A stretch of 64,000 nt of DNA from a virus. The translations under genes were made by a program, and so were the position numbers. The notes under the pieces were generated by a model, which saw only the letters and a list, made by a program, of their open reading frames with translations, searched no databases and was not told the origin of the DNA. The stretch spans positions 1-64,000 of the IMG/VR virus record IMGVR_UViG_3300000233_000008. One strand, given 5' to 3'. Shown piece after piece: positions 25,901 to 33,209 of the stretch (positions within the stretch are counted from its first letter, which is position 1; each line of letters starts with the position of its first letter).

Positions 25901-28900
25901 GTTTGTTTGTGAACTCTAAACCAGAGGCTTCAACGGCGTTAAAATATGCATCAGCATCTGTTTTGCCAGATTTTAAACCATCTTTAAGAACATCAATAAT
26001 GTTTCTGTAAGCTTTGTCTCCGGAGACAGGATGAAGCAACTCAGCCACTGTTCTAATAACGTTTTCAGCGCTATTAACTTCAAGCTTGGTAGAACCAAGA
26101 TCCATTGCTTGACCAAACGCTAAGACTAGCATTCTTTTATGCTGTTCATTAGACAGATCAATCTCGCTAACAGTGTATGGAACAAGCTCTCTCATAAGCT
26201 TATCACTTTGCTGGTTCACACCAGCTTTCCACATATAGCGCTCGTTTACAATCGAGTACGCTTCGTTGTAATAAGGAACTTCCTCAACTGCTTTACCATT
26301 GTCTTTGGCAAACTTGTCGATGCCATCAGCAACTCTGTTAACAAACTGCCAAGCACGTTTCATAGAAGCCAGTTTGGATTGCGAAGCATCAACTACCGCA
26401 GCCACTGCGTTATCTGTTGTCGCTTCAACATCAATACCAATGCTCTTCGCAAATCTGCTTTGGTTAGCTTCCGTCTCAAACAAGCTTCTCATATGCACCA
26501 AGAACGGCACATTAAGATAAGAAGGCGTTTCGTTCATGCGCCTAATAGCTGTCTTGGTTTCTCTTGAAACTTCTGCGCTACCTTTGTTCTTGATTGTGCC
26601 TGTAACACTCTTAGCCGGCTCACCGATAAGCAATGCCTGCTCTCTACCAAACATGCCCAAAAGTTTGTTGCCATTTAAGCCTAAGCTGCCAACCAAGTCT
26701 TCAACAGCAAGCTCTGCTGTAATCTCAGAAACGCCAGCAATAGAAAGTGTCAAAATATTTTTACCACTTGGCAACGTCTTACCTTTAGTGACAACAACGT
26801 TGTTACCATCGGTGTTAATATTGACCATAGATCTAGCAAGAATACCCAAATCAATAGCTGCTTGAATTGTTTCAAGTGCTAGAATTCTGGATGTATTCTC
26901 AATAACATCTTTCTTGACATTTCCATTTTCAGAAACTTCCAGCACAGATTTAATAGCTGAAGTAACTTCATCTAAAATCTCAAACTGTCCGTTACCATTT
27001 CCTTCCAAGCTTTCAAATGCTTCTGTAAAAGCTTTAAGGTTATCTTGCCCTTTGCCAATAATAGCTTCTACATCTTCTTTGCTGTAGCCATGCTTAGCAA
27101 GAATAGGGTAATCGCCTTTTTCATCTTGGAACAAGATATCTTTAACTTGCTTTGTAGAAGCAATCTTACCAAGCACGCTAACCAAAGCTACCGTAGCAGC
27201 AAAACCAAATCTCTCATCAAGAGCCAACCCATTGGTTGTATCTTTTGCAGCAAATCCGAAAATAGCTGTCTTCGCTTCGATGTTTTTGGAAGTGAGTTTA
27301 CCTTCTTCAAACAGTTGTTTGTAAGTTTTTTTTTCCTTGGTTGTTGCGTCAACTTCAGCAGTTCTGCTTGCAAAGTCATTCATACCTTTGCTAACATTGC
27401 CAATAATCTTATCGCTTAAATCTTTAATCTGATTTAGAGATTTGATTTCTTCCGAAGAATAGTTTTCAGCAGCTTTTTGTCCATTAGGCAGCAAGCCATT
27501 CTTAATGTTTTCAAGAATTCCATTAACACCAATGTTAGTCCATTGTGCTTTAATAGACCAAACCTTGCCAAGCTTTGAAAACTCATAAATGTTAGAAGAC
27601 CAATTTTTTAACCATTCTTGTGGTTTGGTTTCTTCTTTAACTTGTTCCCGAACAACAGGCTGTGCAACAGGAGCTTGCTCCTGCTTGCTGGCCTGTTTTA
27701 CAGCATCAATAGCTTTTTGCTTTTTATTACGCTCAATCTCTGCGCTAACAAGTTTATCTTGTTCAGCCTGAGCAATACTACCCTCTCTGAAAGTAGCTTT
27801 TCTAACATCTTCTTGATTGGCTTTAGAAGCTTTACCAATAGCATCAATAAGATCTTTAACAGAGTTAATGCCCTGAGCTTTCCATTTAGCATTGCCTTTG
27901 AAGTTCTCTTCAAACATCTGCGTAATGCTAATGCCTTTGCCATCTTTACCAAAGACGCCAACAACATTAGAAGCGTTCTTTCCAACTGCTTTCTTGATAG
28001 CAGCTGTTCCGTTGTTTTCAACGTCGGCAATACCACCCTTGGAAGCAATGTAACCAACAAGGCTATCTTCTGTTTTTTTTTTCAGTTTGGCTTCAGATGT
28101 TTTTGCTGTTTCTTCAAGCCCTTTAACATCTTCCTGAGCCAGATCTAAATCTTTTTTAACAGCATTTCTCAATGCTCTTGCATCGTTATTAGAACGGCTG
28201 AAAGCTTTATTAAAAATCTTTTCGTGAACATTAACAACAGTGTCAATGTTTGCGTTATCTTTTTCAATCTTAGAAATTAAGCTATCCAAACCAGCAATAG
28301 TTGGATTATCAAACTGGATTGTTTCAGCCGACACAAACTGCTTTGCTTTTCTTGACCAAGCCTGGTAAGAAATTGGCTTTGCGATTTTACCAGTTTCAGC
28401 AAACTCATTGCGAGCAGCAGTGTAAGCAGCCAACTTGTTTTGGTTGGAAGTTCTAAAATTATCCGTTTGACCAATGTTGTTTAAAGCAGCTTCTCTATTA
28501 CCGGCTTTGATAGCTCTAATGGTATCTGCGTTGTGGTCTACAAGACCCTTGAATTGGTCGCTACCCATACCTGTTTCAATCTGTCTAGAAACAGCATCAT
28601 TAGACGAACCTTTACCACCTTGCTGAGTAGCAGCAAGATTAGGGTCATCTTTAACAGCTTGGAACTTACCGAACAGATCTCCAAGCTCTTTGCTACCTTC
28701 AATGATAGCACTTAATCTTTTGCCAGAAACTTGGTTAAGAATATTCTGATCCAAAGTCTTTAAGACTTCTGGGTTTCTAGCAGCAATAGTCCCTAAGATA
28801 GCTTCAACAGTTTCGCTGTTGTTTTCTTGGAATTCAACTTTTAGAACATCAGAGATTTCAGCCGGCGTAATTTCCGAAAGGAAAGTTTCCATAGCAATGA

Positions 28901-30905
28901 CATCAGGATTTTTGGAAACTTGCTTAGAGAAGCCAATAGCGCCAGTATAAGCAGAGCCTTCTTCACCAAGAGATTTGGCAGCTTCAGATACATCACCATT
29001 ATCAAGCGAACGAATAAGGTCAGCGTTCTGAACACCTAATACAGCAGTTAAAATCTTTTCTGCTTTGTTGCTGGTATTATTAAACGTATTGCCAAGAACC
29101 TTAATAGCATTGGCTCTAGTAACCCCATTACCAGTATCTTCAATACCGTAACGAGCTAGTCTTGCTGTCTCTTCTGGGGACACAAGTAAAGCACGGTTTG
29201 CTTGTTCTTCTAAATACGAAACTGCTTGAGTTTTGTAATCACCAGGATTGCTATCTAGGTATTCTTTAAAGCTTTGATTTACAGTTGGGGATGCTTTTGC
29301 ATCTGTTTCATCATTAACAACTTTTGCTGGATTAATATCAACTAACCCACCTTCTCTAATAGCATTCACATACTCTTCATTATTATCAAGAGAACCTTCT
29401 CTTGATGCTGAAACTTGTGCGCCAGCCTCTCTGACACGCTCTCTAGCAAGACCAGTAACACCCATAGCACCACCGGTGCCAACACCACCTACAAGACCTT
29501 CAGCAGCAGAAGATCCAAAGCCCTCTGTTAGGTCTGTTTCAAACCCAACACTGTCTTTACCAATGTTCTTGCCAAGCTGCCCAGCGGTGTTTTGAAGCGT
29601 CTCTTCAACACCCTCTTTAGCTGTGTCTTTCAATACCTCAGTAATGCCACCACGAGAAGCACCACCTAATGGATTAATGGCAAAGTTTGTGTTAAGCTTA
29701 GAAATACCACCAGCTGTCCATGCCGTAATAATAGCAGCAGTTGTGCCTGCTTCAATAGAAAGCTCTGTAAGTGCACTTTCATGACTTGCGCCCTTATCTC
29801 TCATTGCTTTGTATTGTGGATTTTGTAGCGCTTCTTCTTCAGTCATAGCAAGAATAGAAAGCTGTGTATCGCTAAAAGCACCACCACCTTCTGTAATACC
29901 TGTCATTACAGGAACAAGCATTCTAGCTTTTCTTTGGATTAACTCTTGACCAGCTTTAGTAGCTAACTGTTGATTAATGTTGGCTGCAACAACGCCTTGC
30001 TTTGCTAATGATTCAGCAGCAAGTTTTTTAGAACCAAATCTAACAGCTGCCCCAATACCAGAAGCCGTTCCTAACCCCTGAGCAACAATACCACCAACTT
30101 GGCCGCTAGAACCAAGGTTGCTCATTGTATCTTTAAATCTATTAAACTCTTTTGCTACTGTATCCCAATTAGTGTCTTCTCCATTGGCAATACGGTCTTC
30201 AAACTCTTTATCAAGATTGTATGAAGAAACCTGCTGTCTTAATGCGTAAATTTCATCATTTTTGGCAGCATCATCACTTTGTAATGCCTTGAAACCATCA
30301 CTGATTAATTTGGTGGCTTTGGAATAGCTTGGGGTAATTCTAAAATCTACATCCAATTCCTGCATAAAATTGTCAATACCAGCAAATGGTATAGCCGGCA
30401 AAGACGCACCAATGTTTACAAGACTACCAATCGCATCAACAGCAAGGTCTCTTACATCTTCACTACCTTGCTTCTCTACTCTTGAAAAACCATCAGCAGT
30501 GGCTTTAGTAATACCACCGTTAAAAGCGTCATTATTTGTAAATGTTCTTTTGTATTCGGCATAACCTTTTATGCCGTGCTTCCCAATAAATTCAGATGGG
30601 CTTAATGTTCTAAAATCATTTTCAATAGAATTACTCTGAAACTCTTCTCCGTCAGCAATTGCTTGACCAGCTAATTCAGGATTGGCCTCAAATAAAGGAA
30701 CAGCCGGCTCTACTGGCTGTTGAACTTGAATTGGGGGATTTTCAGGAGTGTAAAAGTAATCGTTTACCTCTGGAGCGGCTTGCTCTACGGAGATACTGTT
30801 CAAAAGCGCTGCTTTAGAATCTTTTGTGTTTGCTGCTTCTGATACTTTATTCGTTTTAGCGTTTAATACAGATTCAGCTTTCGGCGTAGGGTAAAGAGGG
30901 TCCAT
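19908..30905 (-). CDS. Virion RNA polymerase, N4 gp50-like, about 3,665 aa
   Basis: Injected with the DNA in N4, this single-subunit T7-type polymerase reads the early genes from hairpin promoters. The central region shows the expected motifs at an offset from N4: an Arg-containing segment NERYMWKAGVNQQSD (near residue 1557), motif A VEVDGKTDGIINALVL (near 1698, catalytic Asp in DGKTDG), and motif B RNFAKYPTTMIVYGSSLGG (near 1818, Lys and Tyr present). A candidate motif C is NFDGIDM near 2060. The N-terminal part is helical with Gly/Ala-rich stretches (near 320-510). A HELLHSAVDEA zinc-protease signature lies near 2383, and the C-terminal end should be the packaging domain. The start is ATG 30905, seven bases after AAAGG; two earlier in-frame codons are rejected. 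Confidence 0.93.
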   Translation of the reverse strand: MDPLYPTPKAESVLNAKTNKVSEAANTKDSKAALLNSISVEQAAPEVNDYFYTPENPPIQVQQPVEPAVPLFEANPELAGQAIADGEEFQSNSIENDFRTLSPSEFIGKHGIKGYAEYKRTFTNNDAFNGGITKATADGFSRVEKQGSEDVRDLAVDAIGSLVNIGASLPAIPFAGIDNFMQELDVDFRITPSYSKATKLISDGFKALQSDDAAKNDEIYALRQQVSSYNLDKEFEDRIANGEDTNWDTVAKEFNRFKDTMSNLGSSGQVGGIVAQGLGTASGIGAAVRFGSKKLAAESLAKQGVVAANINQQLATKAGQELIQRKARMLVPVMTGITEGGGAFSDTQLSILAMTEEEALQNPQYKAMRDKGASHESALTELSIEAGTTAAIITAWTAGGISKLNTNFAINPLGGASRGGITEVLKDTAKEGVEETLQNTAGQLGKNIGKDSVGFETDLTEGFGSSAAEGLVGGVGTGGAMGVTGLARERVREAGAQVSASREGSLDNNEEYVNAIREGGLVDINPAKVVNDETDAKASPTVNQSFKEYLDSNPGDYKTQAVSYLEEQANRALLVSPEETARLARYGIEDTGNGVTRANAIKVLGNTFNNTSNKAEKILTAVLGVQNADLIRSLDNGDVSEAAKSLGEEGSAYTGAIGFSKQVSKNPDVIAMETFLSEITPAEISDVLKVEFQENNSETVEAILGTIAARNPEVLKTLDQNILNQVSGKRLSAIIEGSKELGDLFGKFQAVKDDPNLAATQQGGKGSSNDAVSRQIETGMGSDQFKGLVDHNADTIRAIKAGNREAALNNIGQTDNFRTSNQNKLAAYTAARNEFAETGKIAKPISYQAWSRKAKQFVSAETIQFDNPTIAGLDSLISKIEKDNANIDTVVNVHEKIFNKAFSRSNNDARALRNAVKKDLDLAQEDVKGLEETAKTSEAKLKKKTEDSLVGYIASKGGIADVENNGTAAIKKAVGKNASNVVGVFGKDGKGISITQMFEENFKGNAKWKAQGINSVKDLIDAIGKASKANQEDVRKATFREGSIAQAEQDKLVSAEIERNKKQKAIDAVKQASKQEQAPVAQPVVREQVKEETKPQEWLKNWSSNIYEFSKLGKVWSIKAQWTNIGVNGILENIKNGLLPNGQKAAENYSSEEIKSLNQIKDLSDKIIGNVSKGMNDFASRTAEVDATTKEKKTYKQLFEEGKLTSKNIEAKTAIFGFAAKDTTNGLALDERFGFAATVALVSVLGKIASTKQVKDILFQDEKGDYPILAKHGYSKEDVEAIIGKGQDNLKAFTEAFESLEGNGNGQFEILDEVTSAIKSVLEVSENGNVKKDVIENTSRILALETIQAAIDLGILARSMVNINTDGNNVVVTKGKTLPSGKNILTLSIAGVSEITAELAVEDLVGSLGLNGNKLLGMFGREQALLIGEPAKSVTGTIKNKGSAEVSRETKTAIRRMNETPSYLNVPFLVHMRSLFETEANQSRFAKSIGIDVEATTDNAVAAVVDASQSKLASMKRAWQFVNRVADGIDKFAKDNGKAVEEVPYYNEAYSIVNERYMWKAGVNQQSDKLMRELVPYTVSEIDLSNEQHKRMLVLAFGQAMDLGSTKLEVNSAENVIRTVAELLHPVSGDKAYRNIIDVLKDGLKSGKTDADAYFNAVEASGLEFTNKLHNALFEVARMEVAIENGETKFKTGLSVEVDGKTDGIINALVLTMTGNMSARRIGNFARGGLIFGKKTNQAESLNTFYAKEFATGTVSKLGEDMYTKVAAAGTVIVRKMINDMDATQKAKATGFLTRMAKLSGDVKVENDNISFSRNFAKYPTTMIVYGSSLGGIANRIYKEFVDSFYEKLTAELKKGSNQPLSEIEGFRREDLVGILEGKAYDAMVADPFNFRFTVLNNGNLFENITEYLATPINTAITEQTENLEGVLKDMRLTQQYQDAMARKLFDLQVQKLQKEGKSVWDMTKNEYDAFMFKAAQVGAIVNTNGKVYHYYKTKNSKKDELQFAVKSIKENLTSSANAREFDDVGVSSTAITIQGNGDANTIRAIWVDPSIDVKGIAQNFDGIDMSILSAIEKAEGLNRGVGDNWRANNIFAQFADSLKQSFIQSRSIFKEFGQDVVQRVGDQVNPAHYGLLSRKVTKANATLADKVYNTLFSNAQLFVDYGLLNNVNEFTVGKFNKNPLLWFTKLMEIKALEHKLLLDAMEEHSYGIDHLAGLEGVARYGKGKFEFDSLDFDGIANSINQEVARQRAVAINFYKERNNIKVSEREANTDKVNKKAFGAIKRALKDAEFLTGKKLAFTLKDAGVSKGLIDLLFAAEKFGSNPDKSVFKAKVYFANGNAMDVYNKLIADGVGLPYIDSIQEGVYFKEQNIIIVNNETAETVIHELLHSAVDEAITTYYKNPESAPAQLKLAIKGLEENMADFLRLDIPASVVGQQDAADLFNTQNVIRDLQGDTARMMEFISWTLTNPSLESTLKDVRTYSTFNRIKTEATKMVKRLFTIFVKGSKYDVDINNLFDSIRFNTLSLVVNETQYNELMAAKAKARAAARNKDDAIETEITHLNQVTTNDPKKSVVERAIKKFLADRAIKAQNRKIADSIFDGTVLLENIKISQEALDIVKEQAIVDEALQKALQAGFTMDARSQLLFKNLYTLIAFGSKDQEVNRILTNVYTQFMDKKVLDSFKKHTSEGVAASMTEFLVNSQEGLALVFALSQTNDTVRSVINGMSLPDNRVDNSTFDGKVSNAITTVMDYAADLSNRVNVSKDVLKSLDNIVEAMNQNETEQKAIVALAVSAGKVYEDVGGLIDRTDNKISNKREEVATGIAENESIPFIIRAIAIPFSDKVSSKVADAIEASFNKMEGWNAIGALFQDIRSANKTKKQLNRMQQKATKLIDQGRQRFLEDMPEAINGLFKRELTRLENIALIKAVKLDISTIPLTSTLAILKGEKTTEELRAGIEKNMGAVALRKMQGHMEELARVLGTDTDPQSASFLRNAYAISNQFGYPEMEGYVDAWVSLKAMDYVDANIKETLKDLFTNEIDGVSGALNFVTASKIVEDRHLQEYDEATQKKAKQNGWKGHFPEATGRNQSIVIQSKSEKARLEALGYTMGEKYKGNPNHRMTGDLYYFHSNIAQKNRYTKGVAQTVHGSYRGVSIKFGYSTDMRVNRIITQENGLQELIDYANQNKGKHNIAGFVHPEFIFDGNGKIIAAELPIGREAFRAIEKDQNFGEGVGVWLGRTYEERVSRRINDELIEWLYQEWNTATPEERKEFVDIGNKNQKDKVYADSWKVLGAEFHHKVSKKFGEKDFFPVKKSHINDAIGYREAGVSDAWTDVTRNNDKVNEIIKISATAIFGKKGYTALMKTENVVSDVVSFAKTSIVGLAVQVVFGNLLSNTIHLMSYGINPIEAAKLQYQAALELREYTKIQKRINLLAIDAQTARIKGGDAQARVENQLKALSDRIKNMRIYPLIEAGHFSAIAEDIVTADGDTGNMIHNGLIKLANMVPSDKGKVVASNLLFTKESIAFKTMVGMTQYGDFMAKYALMTKLQKKGVSKEETMDILMEEFVNYQNVSGRDRQLLEKYGLLWFMNYKLRILKVARKAVMERPLRAAMLMSTHNAFGVDTVLDSNIGTKVIDGSIGGSVGLGMAVQGVNLHPTLGIVNDTLNPLS

Positions 30906-30943
30906 TGGCATACCTTTATGTAGCAAGACTTGGTCTTACTTCT

Positions 30944-30972
30944 TATATATGACCTTCTACTTCTTACACCAA
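30944..30972 (-). promoter_or_regulatory. Candidate sigma70-like late promoter for the virion polymerase gene
   Basis: Read leftward: TTGGTG, a 17-base spacer, then TATATA, ending about 40 bases before the start codon. It lies downstream of the previous gene's terminator, so the polymerase gene would be transcribed independently. N4 late promoters are weak sigma70 sites helped by the phage SSB. Confidence 0.5.
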
Positions 30973-30986
30973 CTACAATAATAAAA

Positions 30987-31012
30987 TAACCCCACTTTTT
31001 ACAGTGGGGTTA
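30987..31012 (-). terminator. Terminator after the gp51-position gene
   Basis: TAACCCCACT and AGTGGGGTTA form ten perfect pairs with a six-base loop, followed on the minus strand by ATTTTATTATT. Confidence 0.85.
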
Positions 31013-31015
31013 ATC

Positions 31016-32728
31016 TTACTTAATGCTTTCTAGTAAATCATCTACTTTACTCTCAAGTTTATCATACAATTCCATGTTACCCACTCTCTTGGCATGCGCC
31101 ATTTGTGTAGCAATGGTTTGGATTTGCATTTGCGTATCTTGTAAGCTTTTCGTAGCTGCTTGGCTATCTCTGGATGTTTCGGCTGCTTCTCTAATTCTCT
31201 TTTGAACCGTTTCTTTATTATCAGAATTAAGCCAACCAGACCCTGCAACTTTTTCAAGTCTATTTTCGATATCACTTTCAAAACCGACATTCCAATTTGT
31301 ATCACCAAAATTAAAATTTGCGTAATCCACATCAGGAACTGTTTCCATCACAATAGCAGCAACCATAGCCGGAGGAACTGTATCACCCCATCTTTTAACA
31401 TGGTGTTGATACATCTTTTGCATAGCAGCAATTTGTTCACCCGAATATTTGTTGGTACCGCCCACTTCAGCAATTTTAGCCATTAACTCATTTGTGCCTA
31501 ATCCAGACAACTCATTATAAAGCTTAGCCGAGGATCCAGTAATTCCGAATGCTGTTTCACCAAAAGCACCTGCTTCCCCAATTTTTGCGGAAACAATATC
31601 ATTTGCGCCGGATAGCTTATCGTTGCTTTCAATTTCAGCTGCAACTGCTTCTGGTGCAGGCGTAAACGCACCTTCATTTGCAGCAAGACTCTCTCTTGCA
31701 GCTCTCCACATAATTTTTTCATCGGCAGGAGCTTCTTTCTCTCTACGAGCAAGTTCTTTATCTGCTTCCGCTATTGTAGCAAATTGCTTTAGTGTATTAT
31801 CCGCGATAATAGCCCCTTGGTGTGCAGCTGCGCCTTTGTTTGCTTGCGAAGCACTTTCAGCAAGATTAAGACCCTCAACGCCAAGTCTTCTAATGTCTTC
31901 GTTAACTCTTTCAGACTCAAGTCTAATAGCTTTTAAGGAATCAGCAGAAAGCCCCGGTCTTTGAGCAGCCGTAGCTAATTGAGCCTGTCTAGCTTCTAAG
32001 GCCTTTTGTTGACCTTTAACTTCTTCTTGTTGCTTAAAGTATTTATCAGTAGCACCTTCGCCAATACCAATTAATAGAGGATCTTCTTTAGGGGCATCTG
32101 GATTCAGCAATTCAGTATTATTACCTGGGTTATTAACACCAAGCATACCACCACCTTCAGGAGCAGGAGCAGCTGGAATGTCAATAGTAGGTTTGCCTTC
32201 AAACAAAGGACCAACAGTTGGGTTTCCCCCAGTAATACCCAAAGCACCGAGGCCACCAGAAGACAGCCCACCACCTTGTGTAGGGGCAACTCCACCACCA
32301 GCACCAGCAAGAATGCGCTCTACTTCTAGAGCTTCTTTTTCTTTTTGAGCAAGCTTATCACGTTCTAATTGGTCATTAGACAAATCAGCAGCTAAACGTT
32401 GTCTTTCTAGATCCAAATTTTGCCCTTGAAGCTCAGTATTTTTAGCAGCGTTTTTAGACGAAAGCATTTGAGTTACATAATCAAAAGCTTCCGGATTAAG
32501 ATCATTAAGTAAAGCAGGGTCAATCTGAACCTTACTTGGATCTTCTGAAGTAAGAATTTGATTAAGAACCTGATTAGTATTCTTATCTTTAATTCTATCA
32601 ATATTGGTTTGCGCTAAATCTTGAACACCCTGCGAAGCAGCTTGTAAAAGCTGCGCAGCTTGGGCTCTAGCATTAATAGCCTGAGACAGATCAGGTGCGT
32701 CAACGTTTTGCCAAGTAATTCTAGCCAT
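31016..32728 (-). CDS. Internal virion protein (gp51 position), 570 aa
   Basis: The N terminus (MARITWQNVDAPDLSQAINARAQ) matches a start shared by internal or ejected proteins of many podoviruses (MARITWQNV-type). The rest is predicted coiled-coil rich (about 90-130 and 240-330), with a Gly/Pro-rich stretch between (about 150-220). It lies next to the virion polymerase, as N4 gp51 does. Probable role: part of the ejected core or DNA-ejection apparatus. Its start overlaps the upstream gene's stop. Confidence 0.75.
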   Translation of the reverse strand: MARITWQNVDAPDLSQAINARAQAAQLLQAASQGVQDLAQTNIDRIKDKNTNQVLNQILTSEDPSKVQIDPALLNDLNPEAFDYVTQMLSSKNAAKNTELQGQNLDLERQRLAADLSNDQLERDKLAQKEKEALEVERILAGAGGGVAPTQGGGLSSGGLGALGITGGNPTVGPLFEGKPTIDIPAAPAPEGGGMLGVNNPGNNTELLNPDAPKEDPLLIGIGEGATDKYFKQQEEVKGQQKALEARQAQLATAAQRPGLSADSLKAIRLESERVNEDIRRLGVEGLNLAESASQANKGAAAHQGAIIADNTLKQFATIAEADKELARREKEAPADEKIMWRAARESLAANEGAFTPAPEAVAAEIESNDKLSGANDIVSAKIGEAGAFGETAFGITGSSAKLYNELSGLGTNELMAKIAEVGGTNKYSGEQIAAMQKMYQHHVKRWGDTVPPAMVAAIVMETVPDVDYANFNFGDTNWNVGFESDIENRLEKVAGSGWLNSDNKETVQKRIREAAETSRDSQAATKSLQDTQMQIQTIATQMAHAKRVGNMELYDKLESKVDDLLESIK

Positions 32729-33198
32729 TAGAGCACCTTTGCCTTTTTCAGAGAGTTGTCTTTAGTGTATTGGTCAGCATACCCAGCATCATCATACTGA
32801 ACAGCTCTTGCGTTTGCTCTATCTTCAATGGCAGTGTTGTAAGAAGCAATACTATTTGCCATGTTTGTATTGTAAGTTTGCTTTTGAAATTCAAAAGCTT
32901 TTTTTGCTAATTTGTTAGATTGCATAGCAGCCCAAACATTACCAAAAGAACCAATAATACCAGCAATGTTACCAAGACCTTGCATAGCACCAGAGTTACC
33001 CATAATGCCACCAAGGAAGCCACCCCCACCTTGTTGGCCACCATTATCTAAATATTGGTAATTTGTTCCTGTGCCAGGGTAATTAAAGTTATTATCACCT
33101 GCTACCCCACCCATCGTTGTAGGAACAAGAGGGTTCTCTTCCTCAACGGGAGCCTGCCAAGCAGAAATGTTATTGTAAATAGATCCGTTATTGTTCAT
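32728..33198 (-). CDS. Small virion protein (gp52 position), 156 aa
   Basis: The N-terminal half is Asn/Gly-rich with a GGQQGGGGFLGGIMG stretch near 53-67. The C-terminal half is a predicted helix (LAKKAFEFQKQTYNTNMANS). The layout resembles small core proteins of T7-like phages (gp14 type) and occupies the N4 gp52 place. Function inferred from position only. Confidence 0.65.
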   Translation of the reverse strand: MNNNGSIYNNISAWQAPVEEENPLVPTTMGGVAGDNNFNYPGTGTNYQYLDNGGQQGGGGFLGGIMGNSGAMQGLGNIAGIIGSFGNVWAAMQSNKLAKKAFEFQKQTYNTNMANSIASYNTAIEDRANARAVQYDDAGYADQYTKDNSLKKAKVL

Positions 33199-33209
33199 CT
33201 TCTCATTCC

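Noticed and set aside
20970-30564. Rightward reading frames of 60-176 residues opposite the virion polymerase gene
   Set aside because: They are hydrophobic or Ser/Leu-rich shadows in frames opposite a well-conserved gene, without ribosome-binding sites.
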